The notes beneath the pieces are model-generated. The model was not told the DNA's origin. It did no database searches and was given only the letters and a program-made list of their open reading frames with translations. Below are positions 49,044-59,689 of a stretch of 64,000 nucleotides of DNA, piece after piece. A program made the position numbers and the translations under genes. This DNA comes from Phytophthora hibernalis (lineage: Eukaryota > Oomycota > Peronosporomycetes > Peronosporales > Peronosporaceae): NCBI GenBank assembly GCA_012656075.1, contig JAAKBF010000229.1:186001-250000 (forward strand). Direction: 5' to 3'. Position 1 is the first letter of the stretch, and every line of letters starts with the position of its first letter.

Positions 49044-49442
49044 TTACTCGCAGTCGAAGAACCAGCTCACGTGGCAGGAGACAGCGAAGGTGGCGACCCA
49101 GGACACGGGCTCGCGCGCTCGCCACGCTCTCCATCGTGGCCTGCTTTGGGGGCATGCCGCGGCCCTGTCCGTCGTAGACCCCAAATAGCTCGAGGCGAGC
49201 GCGCGTTTGGCCTCCATTGACTCCAGCGATAGCGCCGACCCCGGACATCGTGTCCGCGACGCCGACAGCCAGATAAACACCGAGAGGACGAAGATTGAAA
49301 CGACGAATCCGCAGCCAGCGTGCCAGCGACGACGACCCCCCAGCTTGACAACCGAGACACCGACGACCGAGTCCCTTGAAGGAACGGAAGCACCTAATAG
49401 TGGTGAACCCTTTGTAGATCGGTTTACATATTGAAAATTCAA
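49044..49442 (-). other. GC-rich ORF with one predicted membrane segment, unassigned
   Basis: 132 codons from ATG 49442. A hydrophobic segment (CGFVVSIFVLSVFIWLSA) follows a basic patch (GGRRRW), as in a type II signal anchor or a late signal peptide. The remainder is Arg/Ser/Ala-rich. Base composition is clearly richer in GC than the surrounding sequence. No RxLR or other effector motif and no known domain was found. It may be a first exon, a captured fragment or chance. Confidence 0.25.
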
Positions 49443-49491
49443 ATGGTTAAGCTCATATTCGGGTAAGGATTGCAGTGAATAGCTTGGTATG

Positions 49492-49995
49492 TTATATTTT
49501 TCGCAAGTTATCCAGACTCACCTTTTTCTTCGCATCATTGCCCGTTTGGTACAACATAGTGCGGTACCTGGCTGCAGATCCGGCGCTGAAATTTCCTGAC
49601 GCCCATGTAGCTAAACTACCCTTGATCGAAGGAACCATCGTAGTCGACGATTCTCTTTGCTGCACAATGTCGTTTGAAAATTTATCCTTGTAGTGCAGCA
49701 CATAGAGACCATAGTCGACACAGTTTGATTGCTGCGGTTGAGTATCAAAAACACCAGCCCTCCACGTGCCTATTGGCGATATGTTCGAATATTTTTTCCG
49801 TTCTTGGCCAAGATACCATTTCATCATATTGAACAAATAAGCAGAGTCGTGGGCACCTTTCAGGCAATTGATGAGAAACATTCCTGTATGTCCCTTCTGC
49901 ATGGCATTCTCCACGACGAGAATACTGTAATGGTTAACTCCAGAGACAATTACAATCACATACGGGTACGCTGCCCAGTTGAACGACCCACTCAT
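49492..49995 (-). pseudogene. Ulp1-like (C48) cysteine protease domain, catalytic Cys lost
   Basis: An open frame of 167 codons with the C48 fold signature: His22 in VNHYSILVVE, Asn43 in FLINCLKG where an Asp is usual, the oxyanion Gln in QPQQSN, and VDYGLYVL where the family has D-C-G. The codon at 49713-49711 is TAT (Tyr) where TGT/TGC (Cys) is expected, a one-base change. The N-terminal half of the domain is not visible. In oomycetes such domains occur as host SUMO proteases and inside DNA transposons. The transposon-rich setting favours the second. It cannot be proteolytically active as written. Confidence 0.65.
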
Positions 49996-50029
49996 TGCAG
50001 TCTTCTTCGATCACCATACTAGCTCAATC

Positions 50030-50513
50030 ATCTATAAAGATCTGACGAGCTGAGTGCCAGCCGCTCCGCGGCGGTTTATTTTTATTAGTTAAGTCTGGGG
50101 GAGCGCACCCGTTCCACTTGCATGGGCTCGCTGCACTACTCACCAAAATAAATAACTTAATTTAATGGGGCGGGCCCTACGGACCCGCAAAGCACGGGGA
50201 AGGGCGCGGCTTTCGCTTCGCTCGGACGCTTTATAGCCAATCTGGAGCCGGCCCGCTTTCGCTCGGCAGCCACCACGCAGGAACTGACCGGTTCGTCTAC
50301 TAGTTGTTTTAGATCCACACGTGCACACAAGTCCAGGAGTTGATATCATGTATCGATCAACGAAGTCTAGCGCTGTTTCGATTAGATACTGACCAGGAAG
50401 TAGACTATTGAGGTCAGCAGGAAATATGCAAACATATTTGCCTTCGCCCGACCAATCACGACCTCATCCTTAGGATATCGCTTTCTAAAAACGCTGCGTC
50501 GAGGGACATGGAT
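50030..50513. other. GC-rich non-coding segment
   Basis: No gene found. The block at 50160-50280 is strikingly GC-rich (GGGGCGGGCCCTACGGACC, then TTTCGCTTCGCTCGG), flanked on the left by AT-rich sequence. It could be the end of a SINE-like or Helitron-like element, but no boundaries could be defined. Confidence 0.35.
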
Positions 50514-51011
50514 CTATTTCCACTTCAGTATCGAGCTCAAAAGGCTACCGTCCGAATAACTCTCGCAACCACCATTGCTATCACCATCCGACTTAGTTAC
50601 CAAAATGTCGTTCTCACCATAGTGACTTATGAAACGTGACACCCATGACTTCTGGACATTGATGTTGGAGTAATCCCTCAAAAACTCGTCAATGTTTTGG
50701 CAGTAAAAATCATATCCGAAAACCTGCATTTACTTTCTTCGCGCAAGCTATCCAAATACTCAATAACTCGTTCTTCATACTGTTTCATCTTGTGTTTGGG
50801 GCCGGTACCTTTTCCTTTTTCTCTTCCTGTCTGAGCCAATTAGTTTGTCCAAGTCATCCCAGTACAGGTTTCTCCAGCCCCTGAGCGTCGACTCCTTCGC
50901 CCCCAGCATTCGAGCCGCTTCGAAACTATCCCATTCATCATGCTCTTTCCACCGCTTTAGCATATCAATCTTCTCCTTCTCTGTTCTTTGAATGCACCTG
51001 CGCTTCGACAT
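50514..51011 (-). pseudogene. pogo/Tigger-like transposase, DNA-binding domains only
   Basis: Chosen start is ATG 51011 (MSKRRCIQRTEKEKIDML). The first helix-turn-helix reads WDSFEAARMLGAKESTLRGW, followed by a basic tail (DRKRKRKRYRP) and a stop at 50775. In another frame a second, CENP-B-like helix-turn-helix continues: NIDEFLRDYSNINVQKSWV and SRFISHYG. This Psq-plus-CENP-B order is what pogo-family (Tc1/mariner superfamily) transposases have. The DDD/DDE catalytic domain is missing; the ORF ends in an acidic/Ser-rich stretch at 50514. The 41-bp palindromic repeats upstream fit a transposon terminus. Confidence 0.5.
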
Positions 51012-51125
51012 CTTCGATCTTCCCAAAGCCACAATGAAAATTGGGCCAGAATAGAGGTATCCTCTAAGCCACTCGTTTAGTGAATCATAAATACTCAGGT
51101 TCAGTCTCAGATAACCACATTGTTT

Positions 51126-51248
51126 CATGTTAACTCGCGCGAGTTAATGTGAATCTGAATTGGTTTCATGATAACTCGCGCGAGTTAATGTGAGTCTGCC
51201 TTGGTTTCACAATAACTCGCGCGAGGTAATGTGAAGCTGCCTGGGTTG
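51126..51248. repeat. 41-bp tandem repeat x3 with a 14-bp palindrome
   Basis: Units start at 51126, 51167 and 51208. Each contains AACTCGCGCGAGTT (perfect palindrome; AGGT ends it in the third), then AATGTGA. They lie about 115 bp upstream of the pogo-like ORF start and may be transposase-binding subterminal sites. A related shorter word, TAACTCGAC, occurs three more times at 51300-51360. Confidence 0.8.
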
Positions 51249-51652
51249 CACATTAGTTCGCTTCTACGTAAATCTGGAGCTACTTGACCGGGATTCAGAT
51301 TAACTCGACGTGCTCCAGATTAACTCGACCGTTATCACCATGATACATAGTAACTCGACCGGGATTCAAGATCCTTCTCCACACATGATATATGTAGTTG
51401 CGTTTGTTAGTAGACCAGAATATATACCCCTGATAAGAAGACGGTGAGCACATGAATATATGGCTGATAGCACACAGGGGATTCTGAACTACTCGAATGG
51501 ATTCAGTGGGAATACGCTTGCTAATACAACCTTTTACTACTCGATCTATATTTCCACACACGTTGTAAGAAGCATACTGAATTGCTTTCACGACTCTTTT
51601 TGCAGTTACTCCTCCCAGCTCAGCCCTGAATGGCAAACGATGATATATTCTA

Positions 51653-53698
51653 CTAAAATAGACTTTTGGTCTCATCGGGGGCTCGGTCCACAATCTTGTC
51701 TACTGCTACCCGCGCTCGGTAAGCAACTATCAGATCCTTAAACGCCCCATCGCGGTGATGACGACGAAGCTGCTTTAACAAACCCGAGCCGAGCTTGCGC
51801 TTGATTCCTCGCGACTGCAAGAATACTTGCATATTCTTGTCAGCCTCTTTTCCTGTGCGCATGACGGAGTCGGCATAACCGCTGCATATTGGATCCAACT
51901 TAAAACCGCGAGACAGGAACAGCTTCATGGACGCAACGATCTGCTTTGACTGAGACTTGTACTGCCGATCATCGCACGCATCCCATAGCCGTGGGGATTT
52001 TTTGTACCATTCGAACCAGACCGCGGTAGCAGATTTTGGAGAGGAATTTCTTTTGGGTTTCTTGCAAGTAGATCTGGAAGTGTCTGCAGGAGGCACTGCG
52101 TCATTGATGAGATCTATTTCCGATACCGCAGTAGATATCTGAGTTGCCTGCATAGCCGAGTTTGATGAATGGTTCTCTAGCCTTGCTAGCCGCGATGAAA
52201 GCTCCCGGTTAGCTTCCAACAGCTGCGATATGACTGTGTTTTAGTGGTTTATCAGTTGAATTTCACATGTAAACGGTACTTTCTCATCTTCAACGGGTTG
52301 GTTCGACTCCTGCTTGATTTTGATGCTCCACGAAAGGGGTTCAGGCATCGACACACCCTGCGCGAAAAGGCACGTCCGAATCCGAGCCGCAAACAGACTC
52401 GGGTACCTCTCATTAGTCTCAGGGACGTGTTGGATCAAAATAGCCATCAGCAAATCTGCGACTTCATTGTCAATATTCAATGACGAATCGTCAAAGTCTC
52501 TGCTTGTAGAAAACAGTTCACAACCGAGATGACGAATCTTGGTTCTAGTGGCGGAGTCAAAAAGTGCTAGAGTCGGAATGCAGGGGTTATCCGTGGACTT
52601 CCAGTCGCTCAGACCTTCGATACTTTCATGTCTTCACTCGTCGTGTTAAATACGTATGCGAACGCCTTGTTCGTTGCAGTCATGTTCTAGTTGGCTCGAT
52701 CGAAGATCCACTGGGCGCTTAATGTAGCGTCTCCATTTGCACGCTGAACACCCCCACGCTTAAAAGAGTGCGACGAGAGCTTCGATCTAATATCAACTTT
52801 TGACTGTTGAGAGGACGCTGTCTTGAGAACTCTGTTTACATATCCCTGTAACTTGATCGGAGCAGGCCCTTGTGTTGCCGAGGTCGATGACTCCATATTG
52901 TCCGCTTCATCTTAATCTTCACAATTGAGCAGATCTTATATTAGCGGGATGTCGTTTTCCATCGTCGTTGGCACAGCGTCACCGTTCTCTAATAGTTGTT
53001 TGACTGAGCACCGACAAAATCAGAAACGATTGCATGGCTAATGTCATTACAATGGCATGAATCGGGCACGAAACAAACGAGGACTTGTCGGAATATAGTG
53101 ATAGACCCTCTTCTGACGTGTTCGTGCGGATGGGCCTCATGAACAGCACATTGTCGGAAGACACGGAGAAATTGCACTTCTGAATGAACGCGAAGTCCGA
53201 CGCCCGACCAAACGCATACCACATGATAACAAGACGTGCAGCATCTTGGTATTCCTTTTCATCAGTAGCGTCGTAGTACAGACCATCGATGAGTGACCGC
53301 AGGTCCGTTTTGGTACAGGCAGGAGCCTTGTTTACCAGACCGCTTTGTTGACGCTTCAGGCAGTGCCGCTCCAAAATTCGACCCATTTTAAGGAGCTTCT
53401 GCTCAATGGACGGGCGATATCGGGGAAAATCCTCCAGCATCCTGTTTTTCACGTTGCGGTAGTAGCTCATGACCGTGTGCGGCTTCCGCAGTTCGCCACC
53501 TTTGCCGGACGAGAAGGTCCGAAACATGGCAAAGCGGTCCATGAGCTTCACGAAGACGCCACTGCGGCTGTCAGCAAGAAGCGTAGCTCTGATGAACTCG
53601 ATGTTAGTGTTCTTTGAAGTCATGAATGCCTTGAAGATGTTGACAGCTATAGAGAGAGCGTGCTTTGTATTCTCGGGTGCTAGATCCTGAAGGCTCAT
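51653..53698 (-). pseudogene. Crypton tyrosine recombinase, nearly complete
   Basis: From ATG 53698 a 239-codon frame holds the N-terminal arm (NIFKAFMTSKNTNIEFI, MSYYRNVKNRMLEDFPRYRP) and the start of the catalytic domain (WYAFGRASDFAFIQ, Arg165 at 53206-53204 as Arg I). After frame changes near 52990, IKLQGYVNRVLK and LSSHSFKRGGVQRANG give the HxxR box. Its Arg is a Lys (AAG, 52761-52759). AFAYVFNTTSEDMKVSKV follows, with a candidate nucleophile Tyr at 52656-52654. A frameshift near 52620, one in-frame TAA at 52243-52241 and a C-terminal region with a coiled coil (LEANRELSSRLARLENH) and TAVWFEWYKKSPRLWDA, reminiscent of the GCR1-like domain of some Cryptons, complete it at 51653. Decayed but recent. 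Confidence 0.75.
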
Positions 53699-54422
53699 TT
53701 TTTCTTTCAGTCAAATGTCGGCAAGACGTCGGTTGGTTGCTGGATATCCGGTTGATTCGCGAATGATTAAGTTTCAGTATTCCTCTCAGCATGTCCGCGT
53801 GCAGTGGCTGACAAGATATATCGGCCATTCATTTCTTTGGTACTTAACCTACCCCTAATTGCCTGATTGGATAAAACCACGCCTACAATGAACTTACCGG
53901 TACGGAACCAGTTAGCGCCCTCGGTTTGGTTCTCGTTTTTTAGTCAAGGTGAATTGACTCAGTTATACCGATATACTGGGTTCGCGTGTGGTTTCGTGAC
54001 TTTTCATGAGCCAACTAGTGAAACGTTTGACCTTCGACTCACGGTTTCACAAAGGGTGTGTCGTGGAGATGAACAACAACACATCGTATTGATAGAAAAC
54101 GCCTTCTGTGAAAGCCGTACGACTCTTCAACATTATCCTTCGCCTAATATTGGGCCTGCGTTTGGTTCCTTCTACTAAATACGCATTTATTCAGGAGTTA
54201 CATTCAAAATATTTGTATCCAATCAAAGGTGAATGGAGTAGACTACGCTTCTTCTTCGCAAGCTCGTGTGTTGGGCATATTCAAAGCTGAACCAGCTACA
54301 AATCCACTTTACTAATCGAAAGTCACCTCTTAATCACAATCTCGGTTCATTTTCACACCGAAAGTTGGATGTCAAATGTCATTCTTAAAAGGTAAGGTGT
54401 GGGAATTTGGTCCAATTTCCTC
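53699..54422. other. gap without recognisable gene
   Basis: Short ORFs only. Nothing in either strand resembles a known family. It may contain the upstream end of the Crypton, which has no terminal inverted repeats to mark it. Confidence 0.4.
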
Positions 54423-54467
54423 TACACCTTTGCCAATCCAAACTCGTGGCAGTGTAAGGCAAATCCG
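54423..54467 (+). repeat. left terminal inverted repeat
   Basis: Pairs with 55169-55213 with two mismatches (G/A at 54448, T/C at 54464). Confidence 0.9.
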
Positions 54468-54854
54468 AGTGTCCCGTAAATAGGATTTTACTTGTTTTAG
54501 AAAAATGAAATGTGAAAAATCACTGTAGTTCAATGCCGATTTAGTCCAGAGCAAACAGCTAGGTTCCGTACTTCATCGGCTCTCCCGGGATCGCTGCAGC
54601 CACTGCAAATGCGCAATGGCGTGGCATCTTGTTCACTAATAGTAGGTACATACAGGGCATGCAGTGCTGTGCAGCCCTTTCCAGTAGCTGCATCCGGAGC
54701 TCGGTTTTCTGGCCGTGTGGGGCGGTAAACATCTTGTCGTGGCTTAGCGCGAGAAATGCCTTGTTGCGGGCCTTCAAAACGCTAAAGCAACCTGCTTAAC
54801 AAGCCCACGTAAGTACATGTAAACACATGTAGCCATAATAGCGCTTCCTCCTTC

Positions 54855-55049
54855 TCAGGCGTGCACGATGTGCACGCCTTCCGGGCGCCGCCTCTTCTGG
54901 ACACCGGCTGCCCCACGCTGGACTATTTCGCGGGCAGTTGTGGTAGGAATGCCGGTGTGGTCAGCGACGAGGACCCAGTCGCGTCCATCCTTGTATGCTT
55001 CCAGCACACGCGTGCGCGCGGCCAGTCCGTGCTTTAAGTCTTATGGCAT
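54855..55049 (-). pseudogene. Tc1/mariner-like transposase HTH fragment
   Basis: ATG at 55049 is followed after one codon by TAA, then by an open stretch: LAARTRVLEAYKDGRDWVLV and ADHTGIPTTTAREIVQRGA. This is the N-terminal helix-turn-helix pattern of Tc1/mariner transposases (V..AY..G.DW..VA....I...TA...V). It ends at TGA 54857-54855. No DDE residues follow. The 72-codon ORF at 54559-54777 on the same strand may be a shifted continuation but shows no motif. Position inside the terminal repeats supports the call. Confidence 0.6.
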
Positions 55050-55168
55050 GTTTGCCTTGAGGGGGTTAGCCAATGACCAACAGTTTGCTCTACACTAAAT
55101 CCACATTAATAAACTTAAATTTTCATACAATATTTCAAAAACAATTGTGCCACTTAAGTTATTTCATG

Positions 55169-55213
55169 CGGGTTTGCCTTACACTGCTACGAGTTTGGAT
55201 TGGCAAAGGTGTA
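55169..55213 (-). repeat. right terminal inverted repeat
   Basis: Inverted copy of 54423-54467. Ends in TA at 55212-55213. Confidence 0.9.
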
Positions 55214-55249
55214 TTAAAGTGACCTGGGACATTAGCGTTAGATGATTGG

Positions 55250-55500
55250 AGCGGGGGCGAGGAAATCGGCAATGAAGACGCCGTGCGTTCGTCCAGTAAG
55301 GACGACAGCAGCTATATCGAAGATCAAAGCGCCACACGCTCACCCAACGTCGACCACAGCTTTGATTTTAAAAAATTGAAGTTAGGTACATTAATGTCGA
55401 TTAACGCCCATGCTCAGTCGATGGCAGTATTGCTATCAACGAGTCTGCTACCGTCCCTCTGTGCTCCTCCAGGGCCCGGTTCTTCTGTAGAACCACACCG
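55250..55500 (+). other. acidic coding-like fragment, unassigned
   Basis: An open plus frame reads LALDDWSGGEEIGNEDAV, then SSSKDDSSYIEDQSATRSP and HSFDFKKLKLGTLM. The composition looks like a disordered protein tail. No start, partner exon or family recognised. It overlaps the presumed 3' end of the LINE on the other strand. Confidence 0.25.
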
Positions 55501-56120
55501 GGTCCGCAACAGCCTCCGGTGAGGCCGATTTGTGATAGGCTAGTGCCCACTGCTGAATGGCCTGTTAAAGGAAACCCGTAACCCCTGCCCAGAGGGACCC
55601 CGCTGCTGGCAGTTCGCTGGCAATCCACTTCATTCCGTTGCCCGTTGTTTGATCCAGCCGCGTTAATGCATGTGCCGTCCTGTTGTGCTCCCGCAACTGT
55701 TGCATGCCAGCTAACGACCGCCACCGCATCTGCAACCCGTCTGGAATGCCAGTATGCTCTGTGGTTCTTCCCCGGTGGCGTTCTCGTGTCGTGATGGTGG
55801 ACCAGGTCCGCGTTGTCCGTCATGACATGAACAGGTGCCCATTCGTGCCTCCAGCAGCGGCGTAGTCCTCTCAGCAAACCTAACTACAACGCCTGCAAGT
55901 TTGCCGCTGCGACGTTGTCGTTCCAATCATATTGGATCTGGTGTATTCCCGTCGCCAGGTTCACCCTTGCTACGATCACTCCGCTATGACCCTCCGGTCC
56001 CGCCGACTACCGCCACCAGATAGCAATAACCGTGGCGTGGTGGCTGTCCCGCGTGCTCCTCCCAGTCCGACCCCAGCATTCTGCAGATGCTATCGCTGAG
56101 GTTGATCATGGTGATGGTGG
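55401..56120 (-). pseudogene. LINE C-terminal RNase H-like region
   Basis: HVMTDNADLVHHHD resembles the (S/T)DN strand-helix of RNase H domains found at the end of some LINE ORF2 proteins. Other catalytic acidic residues could not be placed. Frames change several times. A plain non-catalytic tail is the alternative. Confidence 0.35.
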
Positions 56121-56183
56121 GAAGAGATGAATCAAAATCCCGTGTTACGTCCCGGTGGCCATTGCGGAGCCGAGTTTTCAGGT

Positions 56184-57958
56184 TCACCGTGTGATACGTC
56201 GTCGATACTTCCTTGTGGGAATTGAAGTGTGACACTCTCCACCTCCACACTGCCAGTAAGTACAAAGCTGCACTAGGCTCCAGCACTGTGCGATCATCTT
56301 ATCCACCTTGTCTCCTATCGTTTCCACCAGGTTATCCGGCACATCGGCAAGTATCCGCCCTGTCGCCGCCGTGAGGTGCTGTGGAAGTCCGGGTAGGGTC
56401 AACCCAAAAATCGCCGCCTCGTAGTTCTCCTGTCGTGAGCCGACCGCCCTCCAGTGAGTGATCAGTACCTCTCGCAGCATTTTGGCCGCAGGACACTCCC
56501 AAAAGATGTGGAAGAGGTCCACCCGGCCTGCCTTCAGCCATTCGCCGTGCGGACAATCTAGCCCAGCCGACACTGAGTTGTAGGCCGATACCGCATGCAG
56601 CTTGACCCGTAGAATCAGTTGCCCTCCACATGGATTCATCCCCACTATCCGCCTTATCCATTGTCAGGCGAGCGCATCCAGGCCAGCTGCGGCCTCCTCG
56701 CTCAGGTTCTTCCATTTACCCATCCGGTTAGTCCTCAGTCTAAGCCCCTTGTCTACATTCGTCTTCAACAGGATGGTCTTGTACGCCTTCCGTGGCGTCT
56801 TCCGCCGTCGTTGGTCAGCCCAAAGGCAAACCATTCTCGCTAAGTGGGGATGCGGGTGGAATGTGGTGATCATCGACGAGGCCCCCACTTCTACTTGCAT
56901 GGCTGCAGTCAGGTCCCTGTGGGACCGTATGACCGGGGAACTACCTGAGTCGACTCCTCAATTGTCGTGCTGTGAGTCTTATTCTCCAGCGTTAAGTGCC
57001 GGCGAATGTACCTGTGATCATAGTGCGATGTCCTCCAGTGTGGTGTAGTTGCGGGTAATTGAGGAGCAATAACCGCATGAGATATCCTATCTGTCGTTGG
57101 ACTGCTGTGGTCACTCGCTGCATTAACGTTGCCATCCACCAGTGTACCAAGTCTTTCAGCATAAGCCCTCTGCCGCCAAGTGTCCGGAATCTGGTGTTGA
57201 GGTTGACAACCGCACCCGTCTCCGAGTAAAATCGCATCTCCGAGAGCACAGGATACGGTATCCATTCCACGCAGAATATGCCGTAGAGCGCAGTCTCCGT
57301 GTCCACGTATCGTTGGCATAACGGTCCTCGCAGCGGCCCCGTAGTTGCCTGCCCACCAGTAGAGGCCCACCGGTCCCCAGAAGTATTTAAGACAATGTAA
57401 GACCAGTGCCATATCCGCTTTGTGTGGGTGCATGGCCACCCCTCCCCCGTAGTTTGTGCACATTTGTACTCCTGCTGTCCATAATGAGTCCCGAATACGC
57501 TTGGCATGCGTCGATGGCGCCGTGTGGCGCGGCGAGACGTAGAGTATGGCTGTATCCTTCGACGACGTGGACGCTGCTAGTGCATCCCCAACGATGAGTG
57601 CTGGGTAGTCCGCTTCCAGTGTCCACGTGCTAATCGTCACCGCCGCGAGAGCCAGCAGTTCTGTTGTCAAATCCGGGATAGCTATGCCGCCTTGATTCCG
57701 AGGCAGCACCGCGATATGGTCGTTGTGCCACGCTCTACCCGTCACTTGACCGTCAGTGAATGTGGCGTGCCATACCAAAAATTTGATCGTACGTTGGAAC
57801 GCGTCTACCGTCGCTCGTGACGGCCACATATGGCGACCACAAACAATAGTTTGGGGGTCACCACTGCCATGACCACCATGCTCCTCTGGCCCACTGCAAT
57901 CGTCATGCGGGTTGCAAGCGCCAGACGAGTAACGAGCTGCGTCCTTGTGAGACGCCAA
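56184..57958 (-). pseudogene. LINE post-RT region with zinc-knuckle-like motif
   Basis: A long open stretch (349 codons from 57958) carries thumb/connection-like sequence (RTIKFLVWHATFTDG, NQGGIAIPDLTTELLALA). It is followed by CPHGEWLKAGRVDLFHIFWEC, a C-x2-H...H-x4-C arrangement like the zinc-binding segment found after the RT domain in many LINEs. Confidence 0.55.
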
Positions 57959-59598
57959 GTGTAGTCTTCGTCAGGTAGACTGCCGACTGGGATGCCTAGA
58001 TACCTAGACAGTTTCGTCACCGCTTGCACCTTAAGCGGCGCCGGTAAGTCAGTGGAGTTGGCCCCCGCCAACGAGTTCAATGCGATCACCAGCGTTTTCG
58101 CTTCGTTCAGGTGATGCCCGGATGCCAGTGCGAAGCTTCGCGTGATGCCCAGGATAATCGCCACTTCTACAGCCGACCGTACGTAGCTAGCAGTGTCATC
58201 TGCATAACCCCCGACTTTGAGCCGTACGTTCCCTGCCTTGCTCCTCAGCACGATGCCTTGGACCTGTAGTTCCGCATCGATACGGCGGTATAGTGCCTCC
58301 AGCACCAAAAGCAAAAGTAGCGGAGCCAAAGGACAGCCTTGGCGGATGCCCCATGTGACCTGAACCCAGCGCGATCGGAAACCGTTGACAAGGAAACGAA
58401 CTCTGGTCCCGTCGTGGAGGCTGTGCATCGCTGTAACATAGTCCGTTGGGAAGCCCAGCCAACTCAACACCTCGTACAAGAATTCGCGGTCCACTTAGTC
58501 GTAGGCTTTCATGAAGTCGAGCGGTAAGGCCAGAGCTACTGCCATAACTGGATCTGTATCCGCAGCCGCTTGGGCAGCTGTGAATAAGTCTATAGTAGCG
58601 TGGATAGTACGAAATGGTACGAAACCATTCTGGTTCGGGTGTATCATTCTGCCGAGTTTCCTGATCGTACCATGCGTGTTAAAATCTAATAGTCAGTATC
58701 CAACAGGCAAGTGGCCGGAAATTCAGCGGATCCTTGAACTTCCTCCTTCTTGAGGCAAAAGTTGTCTGCCTGTCTGCCTCTAAGAAGGAGGAAGGGAACA
58801 CTCCTTTGCGGTACCAGCAGTTCAAGAGCTGGGTCAGGAGCGGTATTAGCAAGTCCCCGAAGTTCCGATACCAGTCGTTCCCGAACCTGTCAGGACCGCA
58901 AGCCTCGCCTCGCTTGGACGCGCCGAACGCCGCCGCCATATCTGCTTCTGTAAACGGCGCCGACAGGTCAGCCAGCACAGACGTGTATTGCTCACTTGCC
59001 CCCAGTCAGTCTAACACTGGTCTGCGTGCCTCCGCGGTCGACCCCTTTGCTGGAATATTGGGATCCAGGCGACTGCCAAGGTGTCGGCCTTGTCATGGAC
59101 TCCGCGCGCAGCATGACCTATAGCGGCGTCGAGACGATGTATCTCATTGTCGGCATACTTCGTGCTCACCTTTGAAAACATCGCTTTGGTCAACTTCCCG
59201 GTTCTGTGGCCCCTGGTACTGAACAGGTGTCGTTGCTGAGCCACCGCCCTCTGTCGAGTGCAATCTGTGATAGCATTGCGTACCCGCTGTAGCTGTGTGC
59301 CACCTGTACCAGTGGAGAGCGTGAGAGCATCCAGATTGCCGGTGATGGTGTTGACCGTCGGTGCCCTTCCCTTTGAAACCTCCCGCAATCTTGTTTCTTG
59401 TTTCATGAGCCACTTGGTCCGTTTTGTGTACGTAGCGCGAACCGTCTTCCTCCTCTGCTTTATGATAGCAAGCGTCTCCTTTCGTAAGCTCACCTTGAAC
59501 TCGTCCCATTGCCGTGCCCATCTTTCAACATCCGGGTCCTCTTCTTGCAGCTTTTCCTGGAATTCTTGTATGCGCTGCCTCATCCTGGCTTTCACCAC
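57800..59598 (-). pseudogene. LINE reverse transcriptase domain
   Basis: A helical linker (MVKARMRQRIQEFQEKLQEE) leads to RT motifs: GEACGPDRFGNDWYRNF, FKDPLNFRPLAC, HPNQNGFVPFRT, LDFMKAYD (motif A, Asp of the metal site), WGIRQGCPLAP (motif B) and KVGGYADDTASY, in which the YADD box at 58206-58195 is intact. A TAA follows KAYD directly, giving a nonsense codon in motif A just before VDREFLYEVL. Frame changes near 58990 and 58750 break it further. The enzyme would prime reverse transcription at the nicked target. Confidence 0.8.
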
Positions 59599-59689
59599 GT
59601 CCGTCGCGATCGGAGGCAGTGGGTAAACGTTCGCGGGCTTGCGGATCCGAACCGGGTCCGTGGGACTGCGCAGTGATCCGATCTCGAGC

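Larger units (their letters stand above)
54423..55213 (-). mobile_element. Tc1/mariner-type element with 45-bp terminal inverted repeats
   Basis: Left repeat 54423-54467 and right repeat 55169-55213 are inverted copies matching at 43 of 45 positions, with outer ends TA-CACCTTTGCCAATCC. The outermost TA on both sides fits the TA target duplication of the Tc1/mariner superfamily. The 787 bp between the TAs includes a minus-strand transposase DNA-binding fragment starting close to the right repeat. There is no room for a full transposase of about 350 codons, so this is an internally deleted, non-autonomous copy. Confidence 0.85.

Noticed and set aside
51295..51693. 132-codon minus ORF as a gene
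   Set aside because: No domain, and it overlaps the end of the Crypton frame and the repeated TAACTCGAC words.
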